DNA of 64,000 nt from Arcobacter sp. LA11 (GTDB lineage: Bacteria > Campylobacterota > Campylobacteria > Campylobacterales > Arcobacteraceae): assembly GCF_001895145.1 (NCBI RefSeq), contig NZ_BDIR01000005.1, positions 124,001 through 188,000 of the forward strand. The letters run 5' to 3'. This document shows positions 1-8,933 of the stretch, one piece after another (position 1 is the stretch's first letter; every line of letters begins with the position of its first letter). Both the position numbers and the translations under genes were made by a program. A model generated the notes under the pieces. The model was not told the origin of the DNA. It ran no database searches and was given only the letters and a program-made list of their open reading frames with translations.

Positions 1-1
1 A

Positions 2-1453
2 GTTTTTGGAGCAAACCTTGGAAGTACAACTACAGCGTGGATTGTATCTGCTTTAGGGTTAAAAATTAAGATTTCTGTATATGCAATGCCTATGATAATA
101 TTTGGTGTAATATTTAGGTTTTCTAAAAATAATACTTATGTAGGATTAGGAAATATATTACTTGGACTTGGATTTATTTTTTTAGGTATCTCATATATGA
201 AAGAAGGCTTTGACACATTAAGAAGCGCAATAGACCTTGCTTCATATTCAATTGGTGGAGTTCCAGGGATATTACTTTATATATTAATTGGAGCAATTGC
301 AACAGTAGTAATCCAATCAAGTAGTGCAACTATGGCTATTATAATCACTGCACTAGCGGGAGGTAATATATTATATGTTGATGCCTTAGCCTTAGCAATT
401 GGAGCAAATGTAGGAACAACAGTTACAGCAGTCATAGGTTCTCTTTCTTCAAATCAAAATGGTAAAAGGCTCGCCTTTGGACATTTTGTATTCAATATTA
501 TTACAGGGTTAATTGCAGTATTATTAATATATGTTCTTCAAGATTTAGTAGATGTATTAGCTCCATACTTTGGAATTAGAGATGATAATTATACTATGAA
601 ACTAGCATTATTCCATACAATATTTAACCTTTTAGGAATTGTTATACTTTTCCCATTTATAGGATTGATTGTAAAAATGTCTAAAAAATTCATTACAACT
701 AAGATAAAAAAAGCATCAAAACCTAAGTATTTAGACAAAGCAAATATAAAAATTCCATACAATGCAATGGTATCAATTCAAAAAGAAATTATACATCTTT
801 ATGATAATGCACAAAAAGCTATTCTTCATGCACTTTCTATTCATACAAGTGAATTAAAGACAAGTAAAGATATTAAAAAAATAATTTCTAAACCTGTTAC
901 AAAGATTGATACAGATTTAAATGATATTTATCAGAATGATTTGAAAAATTTATATAGTGAGATTATTGAATTTACACTAATCTCACAACAAAATATGAAT
1001 ATTGAACAAACTAAATATATATCACAATTAAAAATAGCTTCAAATATTATTGTTAAAATATTAAAAGATACACGTGATATACAAAAAAATATGGATTTTT
1101 ATTTAGAGAGTAAAAATGAAGCAATTAAAAATGAATATCTTTTAATAAAAGAAGAACTTACAACCTTTATATTTGAAATTAACCAATTAAAAGACATAGA
1201 ACATGATGAGATTGAAATTTCAACATTAATACAAGTTGATAAAGATAGATTACAAAACTTAGATATAATAAATAGTGGTAGAATTGATGAATTAATTAGA
1301 AAAGAAAAAATTACTTCAAAAATGGCTACATCGTTGATTAATGACTCAGCAAATGCATATAATATATGTAAAAATCTTTTAAGAATAGGTAACATTTTAT
1401 TTATTAGAGATGAAAAACTTAGACTACTAGGAGAAGTTGATGAAGTTAAATAA
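2..1453 (+). CDS. Na/Pi cotransporter family protein with PhoU-like tail (5' partial)
   Basis: The gene is cut by the window start; the frame is open from base 2 and reads GANLGSTTTAW before the first in-window ATG at 86. It would import phosphate (or a related anion) with sodium across the inner membrane. Visible are the paired Na_Pi_cotrans repeats (GANLGSTTTA, then VVIQSSSATM and GANVGTTVTA) and several hydrophobic segments. A long, charged, helical C-terminal half follows, resembling the PhoU-like domain of NptA-type proteins. The stop overlaps the start of the next small gene. Family assignment is firm; substrate is inferred from the family. Confidence 0.9.
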   Translation, partial: VFGANLGSTTTAWIVSALGLKIKISVYAMPMIIFGVIFRFSKNNTYVGLGNILLGLGFIFLGISYMKEGFDTLRSAIDLASYSIGGVPGILLYILIGAIATVVIQSSSATMAIIITALAGGNILYVDALALAIGANVGTTVTAVIGSLSSNQNGKRLAFGHFVFNIITGLIAVLLIYVLQDLVDVLAPYFGIRDDNYTMKLALFHTIFNLLGIVILFPFIGLIVKMSKKFITTKIKKASKPKYLDKANIKIPYNAMVSIQKEIIHLYDNAQKAILHALSIHTSELKTSKDIKKIISKPVTKIDTDLNDIYQNDLKNLYSEIIEFTLISQQNMNIEQTKYISQLKIASNIIVKILKDTRDIQKNMDFYLESKNEAIKNEYLLIKEELTTFIFEINQLKDIEHDEIEISTLIQVDKDRLQNLDIINSGRIDELIRKEKITSKMATSLINDSANAYNICKNLLRIGNILFIRDEKLRLLGEVDEVK

Positions 1454-1670
1454 ACTAATTACAAGTTTTGAGAACTTTTTTTCTTTAGGAAAAAAAGAAA
1501 GAAAAAAAAATGGTAATGAAATTGATGAATTAATGGAAAAACTATTTGAAAAAAGAAAAAGTTTTCAAAAAAAATTCAAATATGCAAAAGAAAAAGATAA
1601 AAAAGAGTATGAAAAAAAATTAAAAGCAGTAAGAAAACTTATCAAAAAAGCTAAAAAGAATTTATACTAG
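1440..1670 (+). CDS. Small lysine-rich hypothetical protein
   Basis: This 76-residue, highly basic protein is rich in Lys and Glu and probably forms a helix or coiled coil; no domain is recognised. AGGAGA at 1429-1434 lies 5 nt before the ATG at 1440, so that start is preferred over the TTG at 1437. It overlaps the end of the cotransporter gene by 14 bases, so the two are probably co-translated. A run of nine A residues lies near its 5' end (about 1502-1510). No function can be assigned. Confidence 0.6.
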   Translation: MKLNKLITSFENFFSLGKKERKKNGNEIDELMEKLFEKRKSFQKKFKYAKEKDKKEYEKKLKAVRKLIKKAKKNLY

Positions 1671-1677
1671 TTAAAAA

Positions 1678-2142
1678 CTATTTAAACTCTTTATAGTTTT
1701 GACGTAAAGCCTCATAAGCTATTATTGATACAGAGTTTGCAATATTTAAACTTCTAGCATCATTTGTCATAGGAATTGTTATACAACCCTTTTCATTTTT
1801 AGCTAATAAATCTTCTGGAAGTCCAGCATCTTCCCTTCCAAAATATAAAAAATCCCCTACTTCATATTGGGCATCAAAATATACTTGTTCTGTTTTTGTT
1901 GTAGCAAAAAAATGTCTGTTTGAAAAAGGATTTTTTGACCAGAAATCTTCAATATTTTCATATTCTCTAACATCTAAGTCATACCAATAATCAAGTCCTG
2001 CACGTTTAACTTCTTTTTCTGTAATTTCACCAAAACCATAAGGCTTTATAAGATGAAGAGTACAATTCATAGCAAAAGCTAATCTACCTATTGTTCCAAC
2101 ATTTCCTGGGATTCTTGGTTCTAATAAAACTATATTAAACAT
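1678..2142 (-). CDS. trmL: tRNA (cytidine(34)-2'-O)-methyltransferase TrmL
   Basis: This SpoU/TrmH-family enzyme 2'-O-methylates the wobble nucleotide of tRNA-Leu isoacceptors using S-adenosylmethionine. The 154-residue length is typical of the minimal TrmL form. The knotted SPOUT motifs are visible: LEPRIPGNVGTIGR near the N-terminus, FGREDAGLP in the middle, and IPMTNDARSLNIANSVSI near the C-terminus. It begins directly after the purU stop, so the two are probably one transcript. Confidence 0.93.
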   Translation of the reverse strand: MFNIVLLEPRIPGNVGTIGRLAFAMNCTLHLIKPYGFGEITEKEVKRAGLDYWYDLDVREYENIEDFWSKNPFSNRHFFATTKTEQVYFDAQYEVGDFLYFGREDAGLPEDLLAKNEKGCITIPMTNDARSLNIANSVSIIAYEALRQNYKEFK

Positions 2143-2143
2143 A

Positions 2144-2977
2144 TTATAAAATTACTGTTTTATTATCATATACAAATACTTTATCATCTAAAAGTAATTG
2201 TAAAGCATTTGAAAGTACAACTTTTTCTACGTTTCGCCCTGATCTTCTCATATCTTGCCAAGTAAAACTATGATCAACTCTAACAACACCTTGATCAATA
2301 ATTGGACCTTCATCTAAATCATTTGTAACATAGTGAGCAGTAGCTCCAATAATTTTTACACCCCTATGATGTGCCTGTTTATATGGATTTGCTCCAATAA
2401 ATGATGGTAAAAATGAATGATGAATATTTAATACTTTTTGAGGATAGGTTTCTACAAATTTAGGAGTTAAAATTCTCATATATTTTGCTAATACAATTAA
2501 TTCTGGTTCATACTCATTGATTTGTTCAATAATAAGATTTTCATGAGCTTCACGTTCCATATCATCAGCACTAATACAATGAAATGGAATATTAAAACTC
2601 TCTACTAAATCTCTCAAATAATCATGATTTGCAATAACAGCTTTGATATTTGCATTTAATTCACCATCAATATATCTAATTAATAAATCACCTAAAACAT
2701 GAGACTCTTTAGTTGCTAATATTACAATATCTTTTTTTGCTTTTGGTGTTAATTTAATAGTTGAATCAGCAGGTAAAACTTCTGTAAGTTCTTTTAAAAG
2801 TATATTACTATTTACTTCTCCAGAAATAACAGTTCTCATAAAAAACTTATTAGATTCTTTTTCAACATATTCTGCATTTTTTTCAATATTTAAGTTATTT
2901 GCAAAAAGTACTTTTGAGATATTATAAACAAGTCCTTTTGCATCGATTGTATCAATTAGAAGTATATATTCTTTCAT
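2144..2977 (-). CDS. purU: Formyltetrahydrofolate deformylase PurU
   Basis: PurU hydrolyses 10-formyl-THF to formate and THF, balancing one-carbon pools and feeding formate to PurT. The 277 residues match family length. An N-terminal ACT domain (about 1-80) is followed by a formyltransferase-like hydrolase domain with the catalytic block HHSFLPSFIGANPYKQAH. In that block Asn-His-His-Ser is partly changed to NIHHS. GATAHYV and DEGPIIDQ follow. It is encoded immediately before trmL. Confidence 0.95.
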   Translation of the reverse strand: MKEYILLIDTIDAKGLVYNISKVLFANNLNIEKNAEYVEKESNKFFMRTVISGEVNSNILLKELTEVLPADSTIKLTPKAKKDIVILATKESHVLGDLLIRYIDGELNANIKAVIANHDYLRDLVESFNIPFHCISADDMEREAHENLIIEQINEYEPELIVLAKYMRILTPKFVETYPQKVLNIHHSFLPSFIGANPYKQAHHRGVKIIGATAHYVTNDLDEGPIIDQGVVRVDHSFTWQDMRRSGRNVEKVVLSNALQLLLDDKVFVYDNKTVIL

Positions 2978-3037
2978 TTTAGCTTTTAATCCTAGGTATT
3001 ATTTCATTTAAGGATGAAATAATACCATTAATTAGAT

Positions 3038-4294
3038 TTAAATCATTTTAGATAACTGCTCTTTATAAGCTTCAATATCAAAATCTTTTTTTCTAGCTAC
3101 TCCAGAATCAACTGCAGCTTGAGCAACTGCACTTGAAACTTCTACAATAAGTCTCTTGTCAAAAGCAGTAGGAATAATATATTTTTTAGAATATGATAAA
3201 TCTCCAAAAATATCTTTTACATTTTGAGGAACAGGCTTTTTAGCTAATTCAGCAATTGCATATGCTGCTGCTTTTTTCATTTGCATATTGATTTTTTTAG
3301 CTTGTACATCTAGTGCACCTCTAAAAATAAATGGGAAACCAATTACATTATTTACTTGATTAGGGAAATCACTTCTTCCTGTACCAACAATAGCTTTATC
3401 TCTAATAGCTAGGATTTCCTCAGGGAAAAGCTCTGGTGTAGGGTTTGATAATGCAAATACAATTGGTTCATTTGCCATAACAGCAATATGTTTTTGAGTA
3501 AATGTTCCAGGTCTTGAAAGTCCTAATACAACATCAGCATCTCTAAAGGCATCTAATTTAGTCATAGCTTCAGGAATAGAAAACTCTTTTTTAAATTTAT
3601 TTAAGTCATCTCTCTGGTCATGAATAACACCTTTTGAGTCACACATAATAATATTTTTAACTCCAACAGATTTATACATTCTTGAACAAGAAATAGCAGC
3701 AGCTCCAGCACCAACAACTACAACTTTTAAATCTTCTAAATTTTTCTTAATAATATCACAAGCATTGATAAGTCCTGCAGTTGTAATAATAGCCGTCCCA
3801 TGTTGGTCATCATGCATAACAGGAATATCTAACTCTTCAATAAGTCTTCTCTCTATTTCAAAACAAGCAGGAGAACCAATATCTTCTAAGTTGATTCCTC
3901 CAAAAGTAGGTGCAATTGCTTTACAAACATCTATAAATCTTCCAGCATCTTCTTCATCAATTTCAATATCAAAAGAATCAATAGCAGAGAACTTTTTAAA
4001 TAGTACAGATTTACCTTCCATAACTGGTTTGGCAGCTAACGCTCCAATGTTTCCTAAACCAAGTACAGCTGTACCATTTGTAATAACTGCTACAAGATTT
4101 CTTTTTGCAGTATATTTAAATGCATTTTCTGGATTTTCTTCAATTTCTAAACAAGGATGTGCAACACCTGGTGTATATGCAAGAGATAAATCTCTTTGTG
4201 TATTTAATTCTGTAGTTGTTTGAATTCCTAATTTTCCTGGTGTAGGAAATTCATGATAATTTAATGCTTCTTCTTTTGTTACCGTTGTACTCAT
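3038..4294 (-). CDS. Malic enzyme, NAD(P)-dependent (short form)
   Basis: This enzyme oxidatively decarboxylates malate to pyruvate with reduction of NAD(P). The 418-residue protein has only the malic N and NAD-binding domains and lacks the phosphotransacetylase extension of MaeB. SLAYTPGVAHPC, VMHDDQHGTAI (metal site), VVVGAGAAAIS (Rossmann) and FALSNPTPE are visible. The upstream region (4402-4439) carries four exactly phased TACAT repeats, shared with the acidic amino-acid symporter gene. This suggests joint control of dicarboxylate/aspartate use. Confidence 0.93.
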   Translation of the reverse strand: MSTTVTKEEALNYHEFPTPGKLGIQTTTELNTQRDLSLAYTPGVAHPCLEIEENPENAFKYTAKRNLVAVITNGTAVLGLGNIGALAAKPVMEGKSVLFKKFSAIDSFDIEIDEEDAGRFIDVCKAIAPTFGGINLEDIGSPACFEIERRLIEELDIPVMHDDQHGTAIITTAGLINACDIIKKNLEDLKVVVVGAGAAAISCSRMYKSVGVKNIIMCDSKGVIHDQRDDLNKFKKEFSIPEAMTKLDAFRDADVVLGLSRPGTFTQKHIAVMANEPIVFALSNPTPELFPEEILAIRDKAIVGTGRSDFPNQVNNVIGFPFIFRGALDVQAKKINMQMKKAAAYAIAELAKKPVPQNVKDIFGDLSYSKKYIIPTAFDKRLIVEVSSAVAQAAVDSGVARKKDFDIEAYKEQLSKMI

Positions 4295-4401
4295 TTACTA
4301 ACCTTCTTTCACTCAAAATTTGTGAAATTGTAACTAATCGAAACTTAAAAAAAGAAAAAAAATGATAATTAGAGCTTATAATGTTTAAATTAAGTTTAAG
4401 A

Positions 4402-4439
4402 TACATAATTTTTACATGAGATTTACATAACTTTTACAT
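4402..4439 (-). promoter_or_regulatory. Four tandem 11-bp-phased repeats upstream of malic enzyme
   Basis: TACAT occurs at 4402, 4413, 4424 and 4435, a spacing of exactly 11 bp. On the minus strand it reads ATGTA, mostly ATGTAAA. The array lies about 108-145 bp before the malic enzyme start. Tandem 11-bp repeats are typical binding sites of OmpR/PhoB-family response regulators. A matching array lies at 5196-5233. The regulator is not in this window, so binding is inferred. Confidence 0.6.
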
Positions 4440-4444
4440 AATTA

Positions 4445-5116
4445 CTATAACACCGATATTAGACCAGCAAAACGACCACAATTTTTGTCCTTTCTAAATG
4501 AAAAATAAGGCTCATTTGAGCATTTTGTACATGTATTATAAATACTTATATTTGAAATTCCTTGTTCATTTAAAAGCATTTTATTTATACCTTGTAAATC
4601 AATTAATCTTCCATCAACAAACTCTTCTCCAAAAGACTCTTTTACTATATTTGCTAATTCTAAATTAACTTCATAACAACACTTTTGAATAGAAGGGCCA
4701 AGTATTACTTCTATATCTTTTACATTACAATCAAACTCTTCTATCATCTTTTGTACTGTAATTTCTGCTATTCTTTGAAAAGTTGAATTTCTACCTGCAT
4801 GAACTGCTGCAACAACACCTTTTATCTTATCCATATATAAAATTGGAATACAATCTGCAACCATAACCATAAGAGTTAGATTTTTTTCATTTGTAATAAT
4901 TCCATCACAACTATCTATTAATCTAGGCGAATCTTTTGTTATTATTTCTACATTATTACCATGGACTTGATTCATATAAATTAAGTTTTCTAAATCAAAA
5001 TTATATTTTGTAGCTAATTCTTTTCTATTTTTATCTACATTTTCTTTTGTATCTGGTACATGATATGCAAGATTGCCATCTGTTGTTGTTGTAAAAGTAT
5101 AAAACATTTTTTTCAT
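4445..5116 (-). CDS. pgeF: Peptidoglycan editing factor PgeF / laccase-domain purine nucleosidase family
   Basis: This YfiH-family cytosolic enzyme (223 residues) is known as a multicopper-oxidase-like purine nucleoside phosphorylase/deaminase. In E. coli it removes mis-incorporated peptidoglycan precursors. Zinc/copper ligands are visible in NQVHGNN, VADCIPIL and AVHAGRNST, with the family block GPSIQKCCYEV later. It sits between the two arrays of 11-bp repeats but is transcribed on the same strand as the malic enzyme. It ends only 6 bases from the malic-enzyme array, which therefore occupies the gap between the two genes. Confidence 0.9.
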   Translation of the reverse strand: MKKMFYTFTTTTDGNLAYHVPDTKENVDKNRKELATKYNFDLENLIYMNQVHGNNVEIITKDSPRLIDSCDGIITNEKNLTLMVMVADCIPILYMDKIKGVVAAVHAGRNSTFQRIAEITVQKMIEEFDCNVKDIEVILGPSIQKCCYEVNLELANIVKESFGEEFVDGRLIDLQGINKMLLNEQGISNISIYNTCTKCSNEPYFSFRKDKNCGRFAGLISVL

Positions 5117-5195
5117 AATTAATCCAATTGCTTGATAAACTATTTTACTATTTAAAGATTAAACTTGCATATTTTATTGAAGAAATTCAATTGTC

Positions 5196-5233
5196 TACAT
5201 ATTAATTACATAACTTGTACATCATTTATACAT
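5196..5233 (+). promoter_or_regulatory. Four tandem 11-bp-phased repeats upstream of acidic amino-acid symporter
   Basis: TACAT occurs at 5196, 5207, 5218 and 5229, exactly 11 bp apart and in the same strand sense as the array at 4402. It lies about 100-137 bp before the symporter ATG. A TAGTAT -10-like hexamer is present at 5303-5308 with no good -35, consistent with activator dependence. It could also serve pgeF, which starts at 5116 on the other strand. Confidence 0.6.
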
Positions 5234-5332
5234 AATCAATTAATAAGTCTAATTTTTACTAATTTAGTCCTAAAAAGTCACTTTTAGTTCATTTTACTAC
5301 CTTAGTATTTTTATACATGACTTAAGGAGTTA

Positions 5333-6580
5333 ATGATGACAATGTGGAAAAAAATGCCTCTATGGCAAAAAATTCTTGGAGCTTTAGTTCTAGGATTACT
5401 TACGGGAATTGTTTTTGGAGAAAGTGCACAAGTACTAAAACCAATAGGTAGTTTATTTATCAATCTAATCAAGATGTTAATTATGCCATTAGTATTTGTA
5501 ACACTTGTAACAGGTATTATTTCAATGGAAGATTTAACAAAAATGAAAAGAATTGGATTAAAGACATTTGGTATTTATTTAATAACCACTGCTATTGCCA
5601 TAACAATTGGTCTAGTTGTTGGTGCAGTTTTAGAGCCAGGAGTAGGAGTTTCACTTGAAACAAATAATGTAATTACAGCAAAAGAATCTCCATCTTTGAT
5701 AAATACATTATTAAATATAGTTACTAAAAATCCTTTTGCAAGTTTTTCTCAAGGAAATGTACTACAAGTAATTTTCTTTGCCATTATATTAGGTGTTTCA
5801 ATAAACTTAACAGGAGAAAAAGGTGAACCTGCAAAGAAATTCTTTATCTCAATTTCTGAAGCAATGTACAAAATGACTGAAATTGTGATGTCTTATGCAC
5901 CATTTGGGGTATTTGGTTTAATGGCATGGGTTTCAGCATCATATGGTTCTGATGTACTATTAAGTTTAGGACAAGTTATATTTGGAGTATATTTAGCTGC
6001 AATTATTCATATATTGATTACTTTTGCAGGGGGTATAAGCTTAATTGGGAAACTAAATCCTCTTAAATTTTTTAAGGGAATTATTACAGCACAAACTGTT
6101 GCTTTTACTAGTACAAGTAGTTCAGGAACATTACCTATTACAACACAAAATACAACAAAAAACTTAGGGGTTTCAAAACCTATTGCAAGTTTTGTATTAC
6201 CACTTGGAGCTACAATTAATATGGATGGTACAGCACTTTATCAAGGTGTTTGTGCAATGTTCGTTGCTCAAGCATTTGGTATATCTTTAGGAATGGACCA
6301 ATTTATGATGATTATCTTAACTTCTACCCTTGCATCAATCGGTACAGCAGGAGTACCTGGAGCTGGATTAATCATGCTAACTCTAGTTTTAACATCTGTT
6401 GGATTACCTATTGAAGGAGTTGCACTTATCGCTGGTATTGATAGAATTTTAGATATGGCAAGAACTACAGTAAATGTAACTGGTGATGCTATGACTTCAT
6501 TACTAATTGCAAAAAGTGAAGATGAATTTAATGAAAATATTTACAATGGAAAAGAAAAATATGAAGAAGTAGCTATTTAA
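5333..6580 (+). CDS. Dicarboxylate/amino acid:cation symporter (glutamate/aspartate type)
   Basis: This inner-membrane DAACS transporter imports acidic substrates with Na+ or H+. The 415-residue protein shows the serine-rich hairpin TSTSSSGTLP, the NMDGT cation motif, the GTAGVPGAG hairpin and DRILDMARTTVNVTGD. The last block matches archaeal GltPh closely, including the Asp and Arg that bind the substrate amino and side-chain carboxyl groups. DctA has Ser in place of that Asp, so glutamate/aspartate is more likely than C4-dicarboxylate. AAGGAG at 5324-5329 supports the start at 5333 or the ATG at 5336. Confidence 0.93.
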   Translation: MMTMWKKMPLWQKILGALVLGLLTGIVFGESAQVLKPIGSLFINLIKMLIMPLVFVTLVTGIISMEDLTKMKRIGLKTFGIYLITTAIAITIGLVVGAVLEPGVGVSLETNNVITAKESPSLINTLLNIVTKNPFASFSQGNVLQVIFFAIILGVSINLTGEKGEPAKKFFISISEAMYKMTEIVMSYAPFGVFGLMAWVSASYGSDVLLSLGQVIFGVYLAAIIHILITFAGGISLIGKLNPLKFFKGIITAQTVAFTSTSSSGTLPITTQNTTKNLGVSKPIASFVLPLGATINMDGTALYQGVCAMFVAQAFGISLGMDQFMMIILTSTLASIGTAGVPGAGLIMLTLVLTSVGLPIEGVALIAGIDRILDMARTTVNVTGDAMTSLLIAKSEDEFNENIYNGKEKYEEVAI

Positions 6581-6593
6581 AATAGCCTTTTTT
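6572..6593 (+). terminator. Rho-independent terminator after the symporter
   Basis: GCTATTTAAAATAGC forms a 7-bp inverted repeat overlapping the stop codon and is followed by CTTTTTT. Confidence 0.6.
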
Positions 6594-6595
6594 AA

Positions 6596-6628
6596 TTACT
6601 ATAAAGAGGTATTGTCTCTTTATAGTAA
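6596..6628. terminator. Long bidirectional hairpin between convergent genes
   Basis: TTACTATAAAGAG (6596-6608) pairs perfectly over 13 bp with CTCTTTATAGTAA (6616-6628) across a 7-nt loop. It lies between the ends of the symporter gene and cyuA and probably ends transcription from both sides. Confidence 0.65.
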
Positions 6629-6638
6629 GTATTTTTAT

Positions 6639-7940
6639 CTATTTTTCCATACCCATCTTTTTTTCTGATTGCATAATATTTAAAATCACTTCATCTGTCT
6701 TTTTCATACCTTGTTGAGATAATATACCAATATTTTTTATTGTTTTTTCAACATCTGAAGAAATAATACCTTCTCCCTCATGTAAATATTTATTATTTAA
6801 AGCAAGCATAGAAGAATCAAATGCAGCATAAATACCAGTTGCAATTTTTGTAGCACAAGAAGCCTTTGCCCCATCACAAATTACTCCTGAAACATTTCCT
6901 AGACTATTGGTTATTGAATTTGCAACTGTTTCATAATCTGCATTTTCTAAAAATGATATAGCACCACTTACCGCACTTGCAGCACACATTACTCCACAAA
7001 AAGCTGAAAGTCTTCCAACATTTGTCTTTAAATGAATAGTTGTTAAATGTGAAAATATTAATCCTCTGATTAATTCTTCTTTTGAAAGTTTTTTTTCTTG
7101 GCAATATTTAATAACTGGTAAAGAAGCTGTCATACCTTGGTTTCCACTACCACTTGTAGTCATTACAGGTAAAGAACATCCACTCATTCTTGCATCACTT
7201 CCAGCAGAAGTAAAAGACACGCATTTGTTTCTAATATCTTTCCCATACAATCCTTCATTCATATTTTTTTGAATTAAACTACCAATATTTACCCCAAATT
7301 CTTCATTTAACCCAGCATTTGCAATATTTGAATTCATATTTATAACTTGATTAAATATCTGTTCTACTTCTTTAATATCTATCTTTTTTGCTAGACTATA
7401 TATTGATTCTATGCTTAAAATAGATCTATCTTCATTAGTAGTTTTAAAATCAAAATCATTACATATTTGATCAATCAAAACTTCTGAATTTCTTTCAATT
7501 CTTGTTATATTTGTATGAAAGTGTTTTATTTCAACTAAGGAACTCTCTTTTTCATAGAAAGCCTCAACTCTTATATAAAGTTTTACATCTGTATTATCAT
7601 GAATTACATTAATTTGACTATTCTCTAAATACTCACGTGCTTTATTTATATCACCCTCTTTTAAAGAACTTATAACCATTAATTCTTTATTACAATCTCC
7701 AGCACTAACTCCTAAAGCAATAGCTGATTCTATTCCTACCATTCCGCCACTATTTGGAATAGTTACTGATTTAACATTTTTTATCATATTACCAGAGACA
7801 TAAATATCAATTTTTTGAGGTAATACTCCTAAAATCTCCTTTGCCTTTGCACTTACATAAGCTATAGCTATTGGTTCTGTACAACCAAGTGCTGGTACAA
7901 TTTCTTCTTTTAATATATTTAATATCTTTTCATTTTCCAT
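6639..7940 (-). CDS. cyuA: L-cysteine desulfidase family protein (UPF0597, CyuA-like)
   Basis: This family includes the [4Fe-4S] L-cysteine desulfidase, which breaks cysteine into pyruvate, ammonia and sulfide; it also resembles serine dehydratase alpha chains. The GCTEP motif with its cluster-ligand Cys lies near residue 20, and further conserved Cys-containing blocks (FCGVMCAASAVSGA, GVICDGAKASCA) follow. The ATG at 7940 is chosen because AAAGGA sits about 6 nt upstream; the longer TTG reading at 7958 would overlap that site. A divergent LysR gene 103 bp away is the probable regulator. Confidence 0.88.
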   Translation of the reverse strand: MENEKILNILKEEIVPALGCTEPIAIAYVSAKAKEILGVLPQKIDIYVSGNMIKNVKSVTIPNSGGMVGIESAIALGVSAGDCNKELMVISSLKEGDINKAREYLENSQINVIHDNTDVKLYIRVEAFYEKESSLVEIKHFHTNITRIERNSEVLIDQICNDFDFKTTNEDRSILSIESIYSLAKKIDIKEVEQIFNQVINMNSNIANAGLNEEFGVNIGSLIQKNMNEGLYGKDIRNKCVSFTSAGSDARMSGCSLPVMTTSGSGNQGMTASLPVIKYCQEKKLSKEELIRGLIFSHLTTIHLKTNVGRLSAFCGVMCAASAVSGAISFLENADYETVANSITNSLGNVSGVICDGAKASCATKIATGIYAAFDSSMLALNNKYLHEGEGIISSDVEKTIKNIGILSQQGMKKTDEVILNIMQSEKKMGMEK

Positions 7941-8002
7941 AATAATTCCTTTTTTCAAAGTCTAAATTTAAGAATTATTGTATTACTATAAGTTAAGCCA
8001 TG

Positions 8003-8024
8003 TCAAATAATGCATAATTATTGA
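8003..8024. promoter_or_regulatory. Candidate LysR operator between cyuA and the LysR gene
   Basis: An inverted repeat is present: TCAA at 8003-8006 mirrors TTGA at 8021-8024, and inside it AATAAT-GCATA-ATTATT (8006-8022) is a perfect 6-bp dyad. It is AT-rich with a T-N11-A-like layout and lies in the divergent intergenic region, as expected for a LysR-family site. Confidence 0.4.
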
Positions 8025-8043
8025 TTATATAAAGGATAGTTAT

Positions 8044-8877
8044 ATGGATTCAAATCTCCTAAAAGTTTTTGTAGCTGTTGCAGAAAAAAAGAGTATTAGT
8101 TTAGGCGCAAAAAAACTAAAAGTTACGCAAACAAATGTTAGCCTTAGAATAAAACAATTAGAAAAAAACTTAGGCTTTGAATTATTTCATAGAGTACCAA
8201 AAGGTGTTCTACTTACAAAAGAAGGAGAAAAACTTTTACCTTTAGCCCTTGAAATAGTAGGAAAAATAAAAGAAGCACAAAATCAAATACGAAATATTAA
8301 AAAACAAAACTCTCTTATAATAGCTTCAACATATTCAAATACAAAAATGAGGCTTATCCCTTTTTTAAAAAAATTAAATAATGATTATCCAAATACCAAA
8401 CTTGAATTAGTTACAAATAATACAATTGTAATTAAACAATTACTCTTAGAATATAAAGTCGATGTAGCTTTTATAAATAATGAACCAAAACATGAAGAAA
8501 TTGCTTTATTAAAAAGATTTGAAAATGAACTATTATATGTTGAGTCAAAAAGAAAAAACTCTAATAAGACAATAATAGGACATGAAGATGTTTGTGCCTT
8601 TTTTAATGGTTTAAAAAAATATTATGAATACTTAGAAATCCATGATTATGAAATCTTAGAACTAGCAAATTTTGAAGTTATATTAGCTTGTGTGGAATTA
8701 GGAATGGGAAGTACTTTATTACCTAAGTCCATTGTTAAGAAATATGGATATTTAAGCAAAGTAAAAACTACTAAAATAGATAAAAGTATTGTTGATATCC
8801 CAACTTGCTTAGTATGTAGGAAAGATAATCTACCTCAAATAAGTAACTATTTAAAAAAGATTTCTTTAGAAGAATAA
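8044..8877 (+). CDS. LysR-family transcriptional regulator
   Basis: This 277-residue protein has an N-terminal winged helix-turn-helix with the usual LysR pattern (SLGAKKLKVTQTNVSLRIKQLEKNLGFELF, about residues 18-47). A long linker helix and a short substrate-binding domain follow. It is divergent from cyuA, so cysteine or a related amino acid is a reasonable guess for the effector. AAAGGAT lies about 6 nt before the ATG. Confidence 0.9.
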   Translation: MDSNLLKVFVAVAEKKSISLGAKKLKVTQTNVSLRIKQLEKNLGFELFHRVPKGVLLTKEGEKLLPLALEIVGKIKEAQNQIRNIKKQNSLIIASTYSNTKMRLIPFLKKLNNDYPNTKLELVTNNTIVIKQLLLEYKVDVAFINNEPKHEEIALLKRFENELLYVESKRKNSNKTIIGHEDVCAFFNGLKKYYEYLEIHDYEILELANFEVILACVELGMGSTLLPKSIVKKYGYLSKVKTTKIDKSIVDIPTCLVCRKDNLPQISNYLKKISLEE

Positions 8878-8933
8878 TACTTTAATTCTCTCTTATTGAA
8901 ATTTGGCTAAAATCGCCTCTTTAAAGGATAAAA

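Noticed and set aside
1502-1510. Poly-A run of nine in a small gene as a phase-variation tract
   Set aside because: A-runs of this length are common in AT-rich genomes; Campylobacterota phase variation usually uses G/C tracts, and none is seen in the window.
6639-7958. Extended TTG start for cyuA
   Set aside because: The six extra codons cover the AAAGGA ribosome-binding site of the ATG at 7940.
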